Shown here one piece after another: positions 1-11,449 of a stretch of 64,000 bases of DNA. The notes beneath the pieces were generated by a model. It ran no database searches and had not been told where the DNA came from. It was given only the letters and a program-made list of their open reading frames with translations. The stretch comes from Polytrichum commune (Eukaryota; Streptophyta; Polytrichopsida; Polytrichales; Polytrichaceae), in contig OX485805.1 in the NCBI GenBank assembly GCA_950295325.1, positions 52,662,758 to 52,726,757 on the forward strand, in the 5' to 3' direction. The stretch's first letter is position 1. Each line of letters opens with the position of its first letter. Both the position numbers and the translations under genes were made by a program.

Positions 1-1316
1 TGTTCCAGCTTCGAAATCCAGCCTGCACAAGTAATACTTTTATATGATATAAAGATATGTATTTCAGCGATTGGACATGAACATGTCAATGTGTGTAAGG
101 TGGTTTTCAAATCAAAACCTGGAGGCCCAACATGAACAGGTGAAAGATGCAAGGAGATTTCCAAGTGTACACCTCAACATCCACCCAACTCTAAACACAT
201 CCGCTCAGAGTTCACATTGGCATGTGATCGAATTTACTGCCGGTTTCCAAGTTTAAGAGGACTCCGACTCGAAGGAGAACAATTTTCGGTCGGTCGGTAG
301 CATTTTAACAGTTTACTAAGGCCAGGGAAGGAGTAGAAACAACAATGGCCCCATATTGTTCATTAAACTCTGCAATTCCCACACTATTGCACAAGGCCAC
401 CAACTAAATCATCTAATGTCTGATTCTTGCCAGCAATGATCGGAACCCTGCTCTACATCCACAAACCTGACAACATAGGTTGACTATCCACATGCACAAT
501 TACCAGGTGACAGGTCAAACTGGAATGACAATCAAATGTTGGCAGCGAGGCTGCAGATCAGTCGACATTGTATCCAGAATCATTAGATGCCGAGCTCAGT
601 TCAGTCCGGTGGTATGAATCCTTAAACCCTAATCCAAGTTTTGGTGGAGACACAGGGACTCAGATTCCATCATTTTGGTTGTAACTTGTCACTTCCAAGT
701 TCCGAACCCATATCAAATGTTACACTCCCACCTTCTTCTTAGAAAGCACCTGAGATTTCAAAGGCTTAGGCGTGTTTTTGGTGCTTAGAAGGTCTGGACA
801 CATGTTGTCACTTGAGCTGTAGGCAACTGCCTAGGAGGCCGGGCTGCAGTAAAAACATTGCTTGCGGTTCTTTTAGGGTTTAGGGTTTATCGCAAAGAAT
901 ATGGGTTAACATGAAATTGCAAGACTATGTGCTAAGAACTTAGTCTATGTTCTTAATAATATTTCAGATTTCAATTCCACATAGAAGATGCACTTATTTA
1001 ATTTTGTGTCCAACTAAGGAAAAGAAAAAACAGCCGTCAGGTTGCAATTGATGAGTCCTCACTCAGAAGTCATGCAGCGTGAGTGTCACATTGTCATCAA
1101 GGGCCGCGATTAATGTTTTTAGTTAAAAGGCTGAGGCTGCTACCCAATTTGATCTTTGCATCTAAAAGACTGGAAGGTCAGTTTACAACATGCATCTTTA
1201 TAATGTTCACTCGTTGTCAAAGTTGCAGCAAATGATGAAGATCCGGACTGACGCACATCTAAATTTCTGAAGTCAATTTCCAAATCGTTAATAATCTATT
1301 GACAATGTAGTCCTTA
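1..1316. other. 3' flank of CYP73 gene 1, no gene seen
   Basis: AT-rich intergenic sequence downstream of the minus-strand CYP73 gene. Only short open frames without recognisable similarity are present. Two telomere-like TTTAGGG units occur at about 871-890. I see no RNA gene or transposon terminus here. Confidence 0.6.
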
Positions 1317-1640
1317 CAATAATCTTCTATGTACACATTGTTTTTACAAGGCTCAACCTGCCCATAACTGTGATAGAGAGAATTTCTGCCTAGAGGTGCA
1401 CACCAATAAATGTCATCTACCACGAGGAGTTCATGGATGCGTAGGCTTACCACAATACACTCAACAGCTACTTATCAATATCCGCAATAATCTTCTATAT
1501 ACGCTTTCTATTCCTACGGCTAAACTGCCCATACATGTGATAGATGGAGCTTCTACCTAGATCTGCACACCGATAAAAGAGATCTCCCACAAGGAGGAAT
1601 GGATGTGTAGGTTAAACACAATTCACCATCAAAAGCTGTC
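1317..1640. repeat. imperfect tandem duplication, ~168-bp unit
   Basis: Two diverged direct copies begin at about 1317 and 1485. Both start CAATAATCTTCTAT, continue through a shared 'ctgcccata..tgtgatag' block and a 'gcacacc.ataaa' block, and end near '.ggatg.gtaggtt'. They lie in the 3' flank of CYP73 gene 1 and have no coding potential. Confidence 0.7.
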
Positions 1641-1682
1641 AATGTCCAATTTCGATGTGATGCCGAGGTATCTTTGTAAAAG

Positions 1683-1990
1683 GATATTTATTTAACTGCC
1701 ACTCAGAAATCTAACACTGGAAAGTGCAGAAATTTTTGAAGCCACTGTTGAGGCGGTTTGCAGGGTTTTGAGGTCGACGAACATTAAAATCCAGAACGAA
1801 TTACTGCTTTGGTGTGAGAATCACGCGCAATGTAAAATTCGGATGTAACGAGGATGTATATTTGAATGAGGTTATCTATATGAATGCCATTCAGAAATCT
1901 GAGGCCGCTGTTTAGGCAGTTTGTCGAGGTTGCCGAAAGCCAAAATCCCAATCAAATCACGGTCTCGGTTTGACAATCACGCGCGAGTGG
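1683..1990. repeat. CYP73A: partial duplication of the 3' end of CYP73 gene 1
   Basis: The block at about 1868-1990 covers the last ~12 codons of gene 1 and the adjoining 3' sequence. It recurs in diverged form at about 1683-1828. Shared landmarks are 'tcagaaatct', 'gttgaggcggtttg'/'gtttaggcagtttg' and the 'caatcacgcgc'/'gaatcacgcgc' core that encodes the end of the protein in the real gene. The outer copy is non-coding debris. The inner copy keeps the stop codon in use at 1957. Confidence 0.6.
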
Positions 1991-4900
1991 ATTTCAAGGT
2001 GATTGCTGAATTGGCCATACAACGCGGTGCTGTCGAGTTTGTTGGTTCCTTCGGGAGGAAGGAGTTCAAAGGACTGGATGAGGCGGCCGAGCACAAGGGG
2101 CAACAAGGGTATGGCGATGATGCTTCCCGGGCACGCGCGTCGGCCCGCACCAAAGGGCAGGAACTTGAAATCGTTTCCCGTCATTTCCATGCTGCTGTTT
2201 AAGAAGCGCTCAGGGTTGAAGCGCTCGGGCTCGTCCCAGTACTTAGGGTTATTGGCAAGCCACCATGAGTTCACGTAGATGCGGCTCTGTGCGGGAATGT
2301 CGTACCCGGCGAGCTTCGCGGCCTCAAGGTTCAAGTGGGGGAGGAGCAGCGGGACAATCATGTGCAAGCGTATCACCTCCTTCACAAACGCGCTCAAGTA
2401 GGGCAGCTTGTTGTTGTGAGTGTCGGCTTCGCAAATCAAGTGGCCTTTTCCGAGAATGGTGTCGAGCTCATCTCGAATGCGCGATTGTACGTCGGGGTTG
2501 TTCACGAGCTCCAAGATGCCCCACTCGATCCACCACAGTGTAGTTTCCGTGCCTGCGCAATATCCAAGAAAACATCACATTTTTAGAAACATTGCATGAA
2601 TGTTATGAACTACGTAATGGATGTGAGGATCCATGTCACGGCCGAGGAATGGTAGCAACGAGGTAGCTAACAAGCGCCTACTACAGTTGATGGCGGGGCG
2701 ACATGTAAGAATTTTAGTACCTGCAGAATTCACATTCTCAATCATGTGGAGGACGTTGTCTTCATCAATCTCTCCCTTCTTTTGCGCATCCAAAATGTAG
2801 TCAATGCCAGCCGCCTTCGTAGTTGAGGAGTGTGGCCCCTTCATAGCCAAAAACTTCCTGCAATTTGTTCCAATCCATAAGTTACCGCCCTCAATTTCAT
2901 CCTCTAATTAGTCCTCAATGAATCTTGATTCTGTATATACACTTCTCCACTGCAAACTTTAGTAGAAAACTGCTGCATTTGTTTGTCACTAGTCTTGAAT
3001 GCCAATCCTCGCAAGATCGTTTAGGTTTTGACTGAAGTTTGCATGTAACTTAGATTGATGTTAACATGCACTTATTTGCTAGCTTAGTACTTTTTTTTTA
3101 CTTTACTTTGAATTTTTTTTAAAATTTTCATTAAGTAAATTAATTTTTGAAATTAATTTTTATAATACTGAGAATGCTTTGCACAAATGATATCAACTTG
3201 CTTCCAATAGTTAATACCCAGAACAACTTAAGATTCGAGGTTTTTAACATTGCATACAAGTATGTGTAAAGTCTTGGCGAGATGGCTAAAATGTGACCTT
3301 GAGAGCTTATGCATAAAATCACCCAAATTTGTAAAGATTTTCATTACCATGTTTAAAAAGTGATATCGGGCTATTAAAAATTGAATTTTTAGCTTGTCAT
3401 ACTAACTTAGGATGGGGGTGAATCAAGCTAGCCTTGTGTGGGCTCATCTAGGATTTGTGGATGACATGTCCCATGGAAAAACTTTAATTTAGATCCTAAA
3501 GTTCTCTCAAGGTGTTTCATCTAACTTTCAAAATTAGGCTTTGACACATGACAAGGTAACAACCTCTTACTAAGAAATTCTCTCAAACAAAGATGGATAA
3601 AATTTAGGGTCCCATTACTCTTTGAGGGACTCTACGCATAACTCTATTGGATGTCACCCTGCCTAGTAAAATTGTTACGCCACGTGGCATGTTGGGGGGC
3701 GGGGGTGGGGGGGGGGGGGGGGGTTAAGGGTTTAAGGGTTTAGGGTGGAAGTGCACACTCACTTGTGATCCTCCAGGAAGCCCTTGAAGATAGCGTCCCT
3801 CTTTTCCTTGACATCTCGGCAGACGCGGAGGAACCCTCGCAAGAATGGTCGCAACACGGGAATGAAATCCCCATAGTTGTAGTCGAAGCTCTGCGTAACC
3901 TGGCTCCGTTTCAGGTTAAGCGCCTTCAGCTTCACGAATAGCGGATCCTTCTCGCTCTTGAACCGCGTGTTGAACATCATGCGGTACATGACGTTGTAGA
4001 TCATGAGCTGCAGCCTCGTGCGAATGACCACACCATCGGTCGCAGCTTCCGGCCGGGCCGAGAGGTCTTCGATCACGTGGTCGACTTCGTCCACCCATGC
4101 GGCGTGCATCCCTTGCACCGACTTGGTGGTGAAAAATGGCACTGTCATGATGCGTCGCATCTTGCGCCAATGGTCGCCGTAATTGGTGAACACCATGTCT
4201 TGTCCGTGTCCACTGAAGATGTCGAACACCACGTTGCAGACTCGGGATCCAAACGCTACTCCCTGCGTGTGGAGAACCTCCTTGGCGCTTTCTGGGGATG
4301 ACACTACCACCAAGTTTCGTTGTCCCATCTTCAACATGAACACATCGCCATACTTCTTCGCCAGCTCTGCCAGATATTTGTGGTTCAAATCATCCCCTAC
4401 CTGCAAAAAAAACACTCAGCATCAGCACCACGACATGAATAGTGCAGGCTGGGACATGATCGTGACATTTATCAAGCCTTGTAAGGTCGCTCCCTTTCTA
4501 TCTGTTCTAGCTTCAAGAATGTGTTTCCAAGAGGCAAGGATTGCATCCATGTACACCGACCACAGTCATCTTGCAACCTTTTGAAACTAGTCGACACCTC
4601 ATTGTTGCCTGTCTTTGAGCATGACAACTACATGAATTGCGTGACATGACATTCTGAAGCCTTGTAATAGATTCAAGAACAATTTCCAAGAACCAAGGAT
4701 TGCATGTGTATATCCCTACCATAGTCAAGTTGCAAGATTTTGGCATTAGTCGACACCTCATTGTTGCCTATCTTCGGGCATGACGACTACGTGAATTGCG
4801 TGACATAACATTTTTAAGCCTTGCAATAGCTTCAAGAACAAATTTCCAAGAACCAAGGATTGTATGTGTGTATGCTCAGCATAGGTTAGTGGCAAGCTCT

Positions 4901-5636
4901 TGATATTAGTCGACACCTAATTGTTGCCTACAGACGGGATTCAAGCCTTCTCCCATTTACCAAGATTCAAGGGCGCGCCTCCCGCATGGAATCTTATTTG
5001 TGTCTGTAGGCTACATATTAGGCCACTCAAGAATGTTATGGATCCTGGATTCACAGGAGGATTTCACTTCGAACCCGAAATCTTGTATACCTTTTCCATC
5101 ATCCGGTTATGTAAAGGCATGAAAGAAGGCGTGACCATTTCAGCAAATTCTTTATTAGTTATAGTAGACTCTGGGAAATCAGCGACCTGCTTGGTTATGG
5201 ACCCAATCTCTAAACAAATTGGTCAGATCACTTCCAAGCGAATCCCCAGTGAGCTATTTCTCAAGGGATTTTCTCTTGCGAATTATGCGTTTAGGGGTTA
5301 AGGTTTATTTCTTCCTCTGCCCAAATTGAGCATGATTTGGTCCTCACAAAACAACGACAAATAGAAAGCACTGCATACCTGCAACCAATTACCGACAACG
5401 GGTAAGGCGATTGGACCCGGGGGGAGCTTCATCCTCGGAGCTCTCAGCTTCGCAACGATCACAGACACCACGATTACCACAGCCAAACCTTGCGCAATTC
5501 TGCCGAAATTGAGCATGGTTTCGGATTCACTAGTGCTAATTCCTTCCAGAACAGTTGCTGTTTCCGCAAGGGCTATCGGGATCCACGACAATGCCGCCAC
5601 CATCACCATGACCGCCAACCTTAACCCCATGTCCAT
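1957..5636 (-). CDS. CYP73A: cytochrome P450, CYP73 family (cinnamate 4-hydroxylase-like), gene 1
   Basis: Spliced gene with exons 5636-5379, 4400-3763, 2857-2721 and 2552-1957, predicting 542 aa. All introns are GT-AG; the phases are 0, 2 and 1. I chose the ATG at 5636 because the open frame upstream offers only GTG/CTG. Residues 5-24 and 47-62 are hydrophobic, followed by a basic, proline-rich hinge (KLPPGP, 70-75). Further motifs are the C4H signature GQDMVF in SRS1, helix I AGTETT (344-349), ExxR (403-406), PERF (458-461) and the heme loop [10 protein letters not shown] with Cys485. The family hydroxylates trans-cinnamate to p-coumarate at the ER surface with a P450 reductase. Oddities are an N-terminus ~40 residues longer than class I C4H, an extra intron after NWLQ, helix I AGTE instead of AAIE, and Leu522 where C4H has Lys484. 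Family assignment is firm; substrate is inferred. Confidence 0.93.
3693..3748. repeat. poly-G tract plus telomere-like repeats in intron 2 of gene 1
   Basis: A G tract of about 30 nt (3693-3723, interrupted by single C and T bases) is followed by TTAAGGG, TTTAAGGG and TTTAGGG units. On the transcribed (minus) sense this is CCCTAAA-type sequence and poly-C, starting ~15 nt downstream of the intron 2 donor at 3762. G-quadruplex formation is possible on the plus strand. A palindromic G-box-like GCCACGTGGC lies just beside it at about 3679-3688. Confidence 0.8.
4431..4930. repeat. 160-bp tandem repeat, three copies, in intron 1 of gene 1
   Basis: Three direct copies are marked by TCGACACCTCATTGTTGCC-type junctions at 4591, 4750 and 4910 (spacing 159 and 160 bp). 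Each copy contains 'aagccttg.aatag.ttcaagaa', 'tttccaag..caaggattg' and a 'gcaag.tttg' block. The array fills about half of the 978-bp intron. It is absent from introns 1 of the other two CYP73 genes. Confidence 0.85.
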
Positions 5637-7737
5637 CAGCACCGATCCTCCTTTTCCGGGAGAAACCTCAACCCAGAACTTGAAGCCTCACCAAAAGTTT
5701 AGTCTCCAACCAGAATTGTTGCATGAAATTTTCTGCAGCTAAAACAAGAACAATACCAGACCAATCTGAGATTCACTGCAGCAGCAGGAGCAAGCCCACA
5801 AGAGCAAGATTGCCCCAAAAACCTGTCGATGAGGCTGTGCTGGGGAGAGAGGTAAGCAGATTCAGACATATACCTCGGTGATGAAATGAGTTAGTGTGGA
5901 GGAGCCATTTATACTGCCGTTAGTACCCACCATTTTGGACCAAATCATTCTGTAATATTTGCACGGACCGAATATGGATGTACTAGGACAACTACCCCTG
6001 CAAGTGCACATCTGAAATTATAATAGCAGTATCCGAACGTACAAGTCTGAGCAGAAGCTGCCGAAAAGGTTATTCAGAAGCTCCAACTCCAGAGTGTCCT
6101 CGACGATGAACGCCACAAATCATGGCCAAGGCCGTTGTACAGTTACGAGTTTGTCACCATGGGGAAAGCCCCTCATGACGTAAGAAGGACATGCGCAAGC
6201 ATGACATACCTTAAGAGTATGTCACAACACACGTCGTTCTACCGTTGCTTTGCTTTACAGGGCTTGAATCAAGTAATAAGTACTACTCAGGGTTTGGGGC
6301 CCTCCATTCCACATGGAGCATCGCTGCCAATCACGGGCAGCTTGTCAGATATTGACATCATAATAAGGGCATCATAATAAGTACGAAACTTATACGGAAT
6401 TTTAAAAATTGCAACACGAGTGGGGATTGAGGTACGTACAGAAGGAATGTTGGTCGGAGATGATGCAATTGTTTTTCTCGAGATAAGTTGGATTGTATTT
6501 GCATGCAGGCACCTCGTGCGAACATATCTTTCCTAGTTCTTTCTGGCCATTCACCATTCACCAGCAGCCTGTGCTTTATAGCTAGAGTATGATCAAGTTA
6601 CATATTGCCAGGCGTCCGTTCTACTTGTAGATGCTTCATGAGTCTCTACCCGACTCTCTTATGATGAGTGCGGGTAACTGTTTCAGGTTGAAAGTGAACA
6701 TCTTAAGTTGCAGTAAAATTGGTATCATCATCGATAAAGGGGAGGGGTACTCTCAAAAGTGAGATGGGTTTTCAAAAATGGAGGCACTGGGACCGGAAAA
6801 ATGGAAACAATTTCCTGATTGGTTGTTAGGTCATGTGAACCATGTGGGTAAAATCAGAGTGACATGTAGATAGTTGTCCATAGCGAGTGTGGGTTATCAC
6901 TTCCAAGTAGGTTAGTCATCGCAACACTAAAGTGTTATTGGAATAGAAGATGGCCGTCAAGTAGGTTAGTCATCACAACACTTGGATGCTTAAGAAAATA
7001 GGAAGGTGGTTGTGTGCACACCTTTAAGAGAGCAACCTTCCCAAAGTTGGACTTCTCCTTTGCACTTGTGATAACATAAGTTAGCACTTGAGCCATGTGA
7101 CCTAGGTATACTTCACATTTTTCTTCTTTTTTAGATCCTCGTTTCCTTTTGCTATATCTTTTTGGCATGGCAGAGGGGTACTAGTGCTAATGTAGAAAGG
7201 GGGACATCGCAGTGGCAACAGGAGGTCTACAACATAGAGCTACACAACGATCACAGGCAAGTGATTCTCCTACTTGGCTGAATTTTTGCGGTTTGCAGGT
7301 CACTGGCTAGCAATCTATCAAAGTTGATATGTATAAAACAGTCAATGGCATGCTATTTTCCGAATGCAATCCAACCGAGTCGGTGACCGAAGTTTTTGTT
7401 TCGTAATTACTGCGGGTTACCTATTCTTATGTTTTGTTAGGATCGGTTTTGGTGATCTGAACTCAATGGGCTTCTTCCTCATGATGCCCCTTGCAATCCG
7501 AGGATCAATTTCATAGTGGGGTATTTGATCATTATGCTAAATTATCAACTTTATTAAGAACATGATTGAATTCTGCATTTCCCTGGGTGGGCGGCATTAC
7601 TCACAAGCTCATTACAATCACCACGACCAATTCGTGCTGCACAATTACTCTTCTTTTGCACAATGACGTATGTGACCTACTTAATTCAAATCATCCTTGT
7701 TTATATACACTTCACAAGCATGTGCCATTCTCCGACA
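5637..7737. other. intergenic and promoter region between gene 2 (3' side) and gene 1 (5' side)
   Basis: About 2.1 kb with no supported gene. The proximal 300 bp should hold the 5' UTR and core promoter of gene 1. The rest is unremarkable AT-rich sequence with short open frames that match nothing I know. A short repeated phrase, 'aagtaggttagtcatc.caacac', occurs at about 6904 and 6959. Confidence 0.6.
5907..5913 (-). promoter_or_regulatory. possible TATA box of CYP73 gene 1
   Basis: TATAAAT on the minus strand, about 270 bp upstream of the chosen ATG, in a GC-richer local context. Spacing allows a 5' UTR of ~240 nt. No transcript evidence is available and the call rests on sequence alone. 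Confidence 0.35.
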
Positions 7738-8287
7738 GATTGCACTCCCAACTACTCACAATGCATTACATTCCTCAAACCAATCCCATACACAGATGAC
7801 AGTACTACACCATCCACAGCTTCAAGCTCTGCAGCAAATGACATGGAATTGGCAAGCAATTGAAGCTTCAACACGTCGAATGTTAATGCAGCTGCTGGTA
7901 TTCTAAAATACATATATTTCAACAAGTCGTTAAATATTATTCCTAAAAGGCTTGACAAGCTTGCTACAAGGGTTCGTTGGTTTGAAATTGTGGTTTACGA
8001 AGCCATGTAGATTACACTCCCATCTATTCACAATGAATTACATAGGTCCTCTTAAACCAATCCCAGATACTAATGACAGTACTACACCATCTCAACCACA
8101 GCGTTAACATCTGCAGAAAATATCATCGAGTTGGCATCCACGATGAAGCTTCAACACGTCACAAGTTGATGCTGCCGGTATTTCACATATATCCGTCAAC
8201 AGGAACTTGGTGAAAACCTTAAGAAGCCTGAATAAACTTGCTACTGGGGATTTTTGGTTTTTTTTTTGCGATTGACGAAGCCATGAA
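7738..8287. repeat. ~270-bp tandem duplication in the 3' flank of gene 2
   Basis: Copy A covers about 7738-8009 and copy B about 8010-8287. Both run from 'ttacactccca.ctattcacaatg.attaca' through 'ccaatccca.a.ac..atgacagtactacaccat', 'gaagcttcaacacgtc' and 'acttgctac..gg' to 'acgaagccatg.ag'. The end of copy B is 27 bp from the stop codon of gene 2. Confidence 0.8.
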
Positions 8288-8314
8288 GTGCATTGAATCG
8301 TAATTGCTGCCAGC

Positions 8315-11300
8315 CTACAGCCTTGGTTTGGCAAGTATGATCGACCGGTGTAACATAGAATTGCTGAACTGGCCACCCTGTTCGGTGAGATCCAGTTTCT
8401 TGATTCCGGGGGGAGGATGAAGGTCGAATGCCTGGACAAGGCTTCCAATCACGATAGGCAACAAAGGCACGGCTGTGTTGATGCCAGGGCAAGCTCTCCG
8501 ACCCGCACCGAAGGGCAAGAACCTGAAATCATTGCCGGTCAGCTCCGAATCGCTGTTCAAGAATCGCTCAGGAACGAATTTCTCCGGTTCGTCCCAGTAC
8601 TTGGGGTTATTCGCAATCCACCATGAGTTCACGAAGATCCGGCTCCCTGCAGGGATGTCGTAGCCAAGGAGCTTCGCTGGCTCCAAATTCAAGTGGGGGA
8701 CGAGCTGCGGGATGCACATGTGAAATCGCATCACTTCCTTGACGAATGCCATAAGGTATGGCAGCTTGTTGTTGTGCGTGTCAGCTTCGCAGATTAACTT
8801 CCCCTTCCCTAAAATTTTGTCAAGCTCGTCCTGTATGCGTGCCTGTATGTCGGGGTTGTTTACAAGCTCTGCCAATGCCCACTCTATTGACCACAAGAGT
8901 GTCTCCGTGCCTGCAACGAAATGGTATTCAAGCCCATCATGAGATAACTCTAAAAGTGTCATTACAGGGCCTCTAACCTTAATAGAGCAGAATAGAGAAG
9001 ACCATCGTTTGGCTGCTGCTTCGAGCATCCAACGAAAGGCTAAGGTTTCTCGCGCGACGGTTTGTCGCTATAATAGATGGTACAAATTGAGTGTATCACA
9101 GTGGAAAGATTCGCAACCAACTTGTGAGAATTTAATTCCAAGTAGAATGGAAGAGAATGCACTGCTTGACACTATCTCCAGAGAATATGATGGCAGGTGC
9201 ATAGAAATAAGGCTCCCATAGCTGCCAATGCATTTCTTCGTCACAATGAAAGTTCTTTTTATATCAAATAGTAGAATACAAGAAGCATTGGATTGGTTCT
9301 CAACAATTTACAAGAAATGAAGAGAATGGTACCCGCAGAGTTCACATTCTCAATCATGTGAAGGACATTAGTCTCAGTTATCTCTCCAATTCTTTGTGCG
9401 TCCAGAATGTGGTCAATACCGGCCTTCTCCGTCACCAATTCGGGACCCTTCATTTCAGCCAAAAGCTTCCTGCCGGTATTATTCCTCGTCAGTACATCAG
9501 CAATACAATTTATCAGGAATCATTAGAGTCAGTTCACCTCAAACCTCAGCTCTTCTTCTCGTAGTAAATTTGATTGGGGAGTGCTGAGATCAAGTTCAGC
9601 ATACAGAGCCACATTTCAGAATGCAGTGGTGATGTTTTGTCTCCGAACTTTGAGAAACATGTTTAGCCTAACTTAACCTCCACCATTAGCCTTAAACACC
9701 TTGCCAGTTGCCTGGCCATTCGCACTCTTGAAATTATGCTAAAAGAATAATATAGAGAGTTTGAGATCATCAACAGATATTATCAAATAGTTCTCTCAAC
9801 AGCGTACCGACATATTATTCGGATCAGCAACAGTGCACCGACATTCCAACATCCCTAATGACTTACTTGCGATCCTCGAGAAAGCTGTTATAAATAGCAA
9901 ACCGTTGTTTCTTGAGATCTTGGCAGGTGTTCAAGTAGCCTTGTAAGAATGGTCGCAACACGGGAAGGAAGTCACCATAATTATACTTAAAGCTCTGCGT
10001 CTTTTGGCTCCGGGCAAGGTTCAATGCCCTCAGTTTCACATACAGCGGATCGTCCTCGCCCTTAAATCCGGCATTGAACATCATGCGGTACATGACGTTA
10101 TAGATCATCAGCTGCACACTCATACGCATCACAACACCGGTGGTCATTGCTTCGGGCTTTGCCTTGAGACTCTCGATCATTTGGTTAAGTTCGTCCTCCC
10201 ACACTCTATGCATTCTTTGCACCGCCTTCATGGTGAAGAAGGGGACCGCCATGATGCGTCGCACTTTGCGCCAATGGTCCCCGTAATCACTCCACACCAT
10301 GTCTTGTTTGTTTCCATTGAAGATGTCAAATACAATGTTGGATGCTCGAGAACCGAAAGCGACTCCTTGTGTGTGGAGAACCTCCTTGGCGCCTTCCGGT
10401 GAGGAGACGACTATCAAGATTCGCTGTCCCATCTTCAGCATGAACACGTCTCCGAAATTCTGTGCCATTCGTGCCATGTACCTGTGGTTTAAAGTATCTG
10501 TAATCTGCAGTTGCAGAAACCTTTCAGAGTGTCAACAATGTCTGCAGGAGATGTAAATGCAGAAAGTTATAAGCCATCATCGAGCCAGCACTTTAGTACA
10601 GATTTTTGGCCTTCGAAATCTTATGCAACCATGTTGAAGAGACAGGCGAGCGAAAGATTTCTAAAACTAGACATCCCCTGCTGCATCCCTATCAATTGGT
10701 CCCCTTCCGATCCGAGATCTTACACTAGGCTACACAATTTACCCTTCGAATCTGGCAAAGAAGTTGATCCATCATTCAAGAACTTTCGATCACTCTCAAG
10801 TAAAACTTGGAATTTGAAGCTATCGTGAACATGGAAATCTGACAACTTCAAGGCGTCCCCAACCTGCAAATGCTAAAATCTTTCAGAACCTCAACAATAT
10901 CTGGAGAATCTGGATATCTTGCAGGAAGATTATAGCCAGTAGTTTAGTACAATTTTTGGTCTTTCGAAGCCGTCGCAACCTTTTTGAAGAGGAAGTGATA
11001 TATTTGCAAGACTAGAAGGTCCCTCAATATAATCAATTGTTTCCCTTCCGTTCTGAGCTCTTGCACTAGGCTACAAAACTGAACCCTCCAATCTGACAGG
11101 GTTATCGATCTATCATCCAAGTACCTTCGACCACTCTCAAGTACTTCAACTTGACATGGATCTAGAAGTTGCAATGCCAAAAAAGATTGCGCAACTCAAT
11201 TGATTTCAAGAGTGGCATGACTGCAGACACCTGCCACCAGTTGCCGACTATGGGCAAGGTAATTCGAGGACCCGGGGGCAGCTTCATCCTGGGAGTCCTC

Positions 11301-11449
11301 AGCTTCGCCATAAGAATTGCAGCCACCGCCATCGCCACAAGAAACCCCTCCACCACTCCATTGAAGCTGCACAATTTCCGAAGAACACTCTGAGCCGAGT
11401 CCGAATGCTGCGACCATAACCCTGCATCTAAATCTGCCACCATTGCCAT
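8315..11449 (-). CDS. CYP73A: cytochrome P450, CYP73 family (C4H-like), gene 2, divergent
   Basis: Exons are 11449-11231, 10504-9867, 9469-9333 and 8910-8315, predicting 529 aa. Introns are GT-AG with the same phases as gene 1. The ATG at 11449 is preceded in frame by a TGA four codons upstream. Only one hydrophobic segment is present (about 32-48), so the first anchor of genes 1 and 3 is missing. Conserved motifs are KLPPGP, HWRKVRRIM, ExxR (KEVMR), PERF and [10 protein letters not shown] (Cys472). Differences from classical C4H are SRS1 GNKQDMVWS for GKGQDMVFT, the exon 2 start ITDTLNH for VGDDLNH, helix I AGTETL (331-336), and Gln509 at the Lys484 position. The frame is intact and motifs needed for heme and folding are kept, so a working P450 is likely. 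Its substrate may differ from cinnamate. Confidence 0.93.
10505..11165. repeat. ~355-bp duplication in intron 1 of gene 2, with a decoy exon 2 start
   Basis: Copies cover about 10505-10860 and 10861-11165. Shared landmarks are 'tttcaga..{t/c}tcaacaat.tctg', 'agtttagtaca.atttttgg.ctttcga', 'cactaggctaca.aa' and 'cactctcaagta'. The duplication spans the intron 1/exon 2 border. On the minus strand the outer copy reads TTTGCAG at about 10869-10863, followed by about 18 nt that translate as VGDALK. This resembles the VGDDLN that opens exon 2 in genes 1 and 3. It is a plausible cryptic 3' splice site. Confidence 0.7.

Noticed and set aside
1921-2586. Several plus-strand open frames over gene 1
   Set aside because: They are antisense shadows of CYP73 exon 4, whose minus-strand reading has the heme loop and intact splice sites. 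The same applies to plus frames across 4077-4301, 8417-8976, 10004-10402 and minus frames over 61912-62589.
4921-5301. 126-codon plus-strand frame inside intron 1 of gene 1
   Set aside because: No recognisable domain. It lies antisense in an intron bounded by good splice sites and partly overlaps the 160-bp array. I could not support a separate gene.
5637-6000. AC-element (P/L box) sites in the gene 1 promoter
   Set aside because: Only loose matches such as ACCCACC are present at ~5926. They are too short and degenerate to call, although AC elements are expected in phenylpropanoid promoters.
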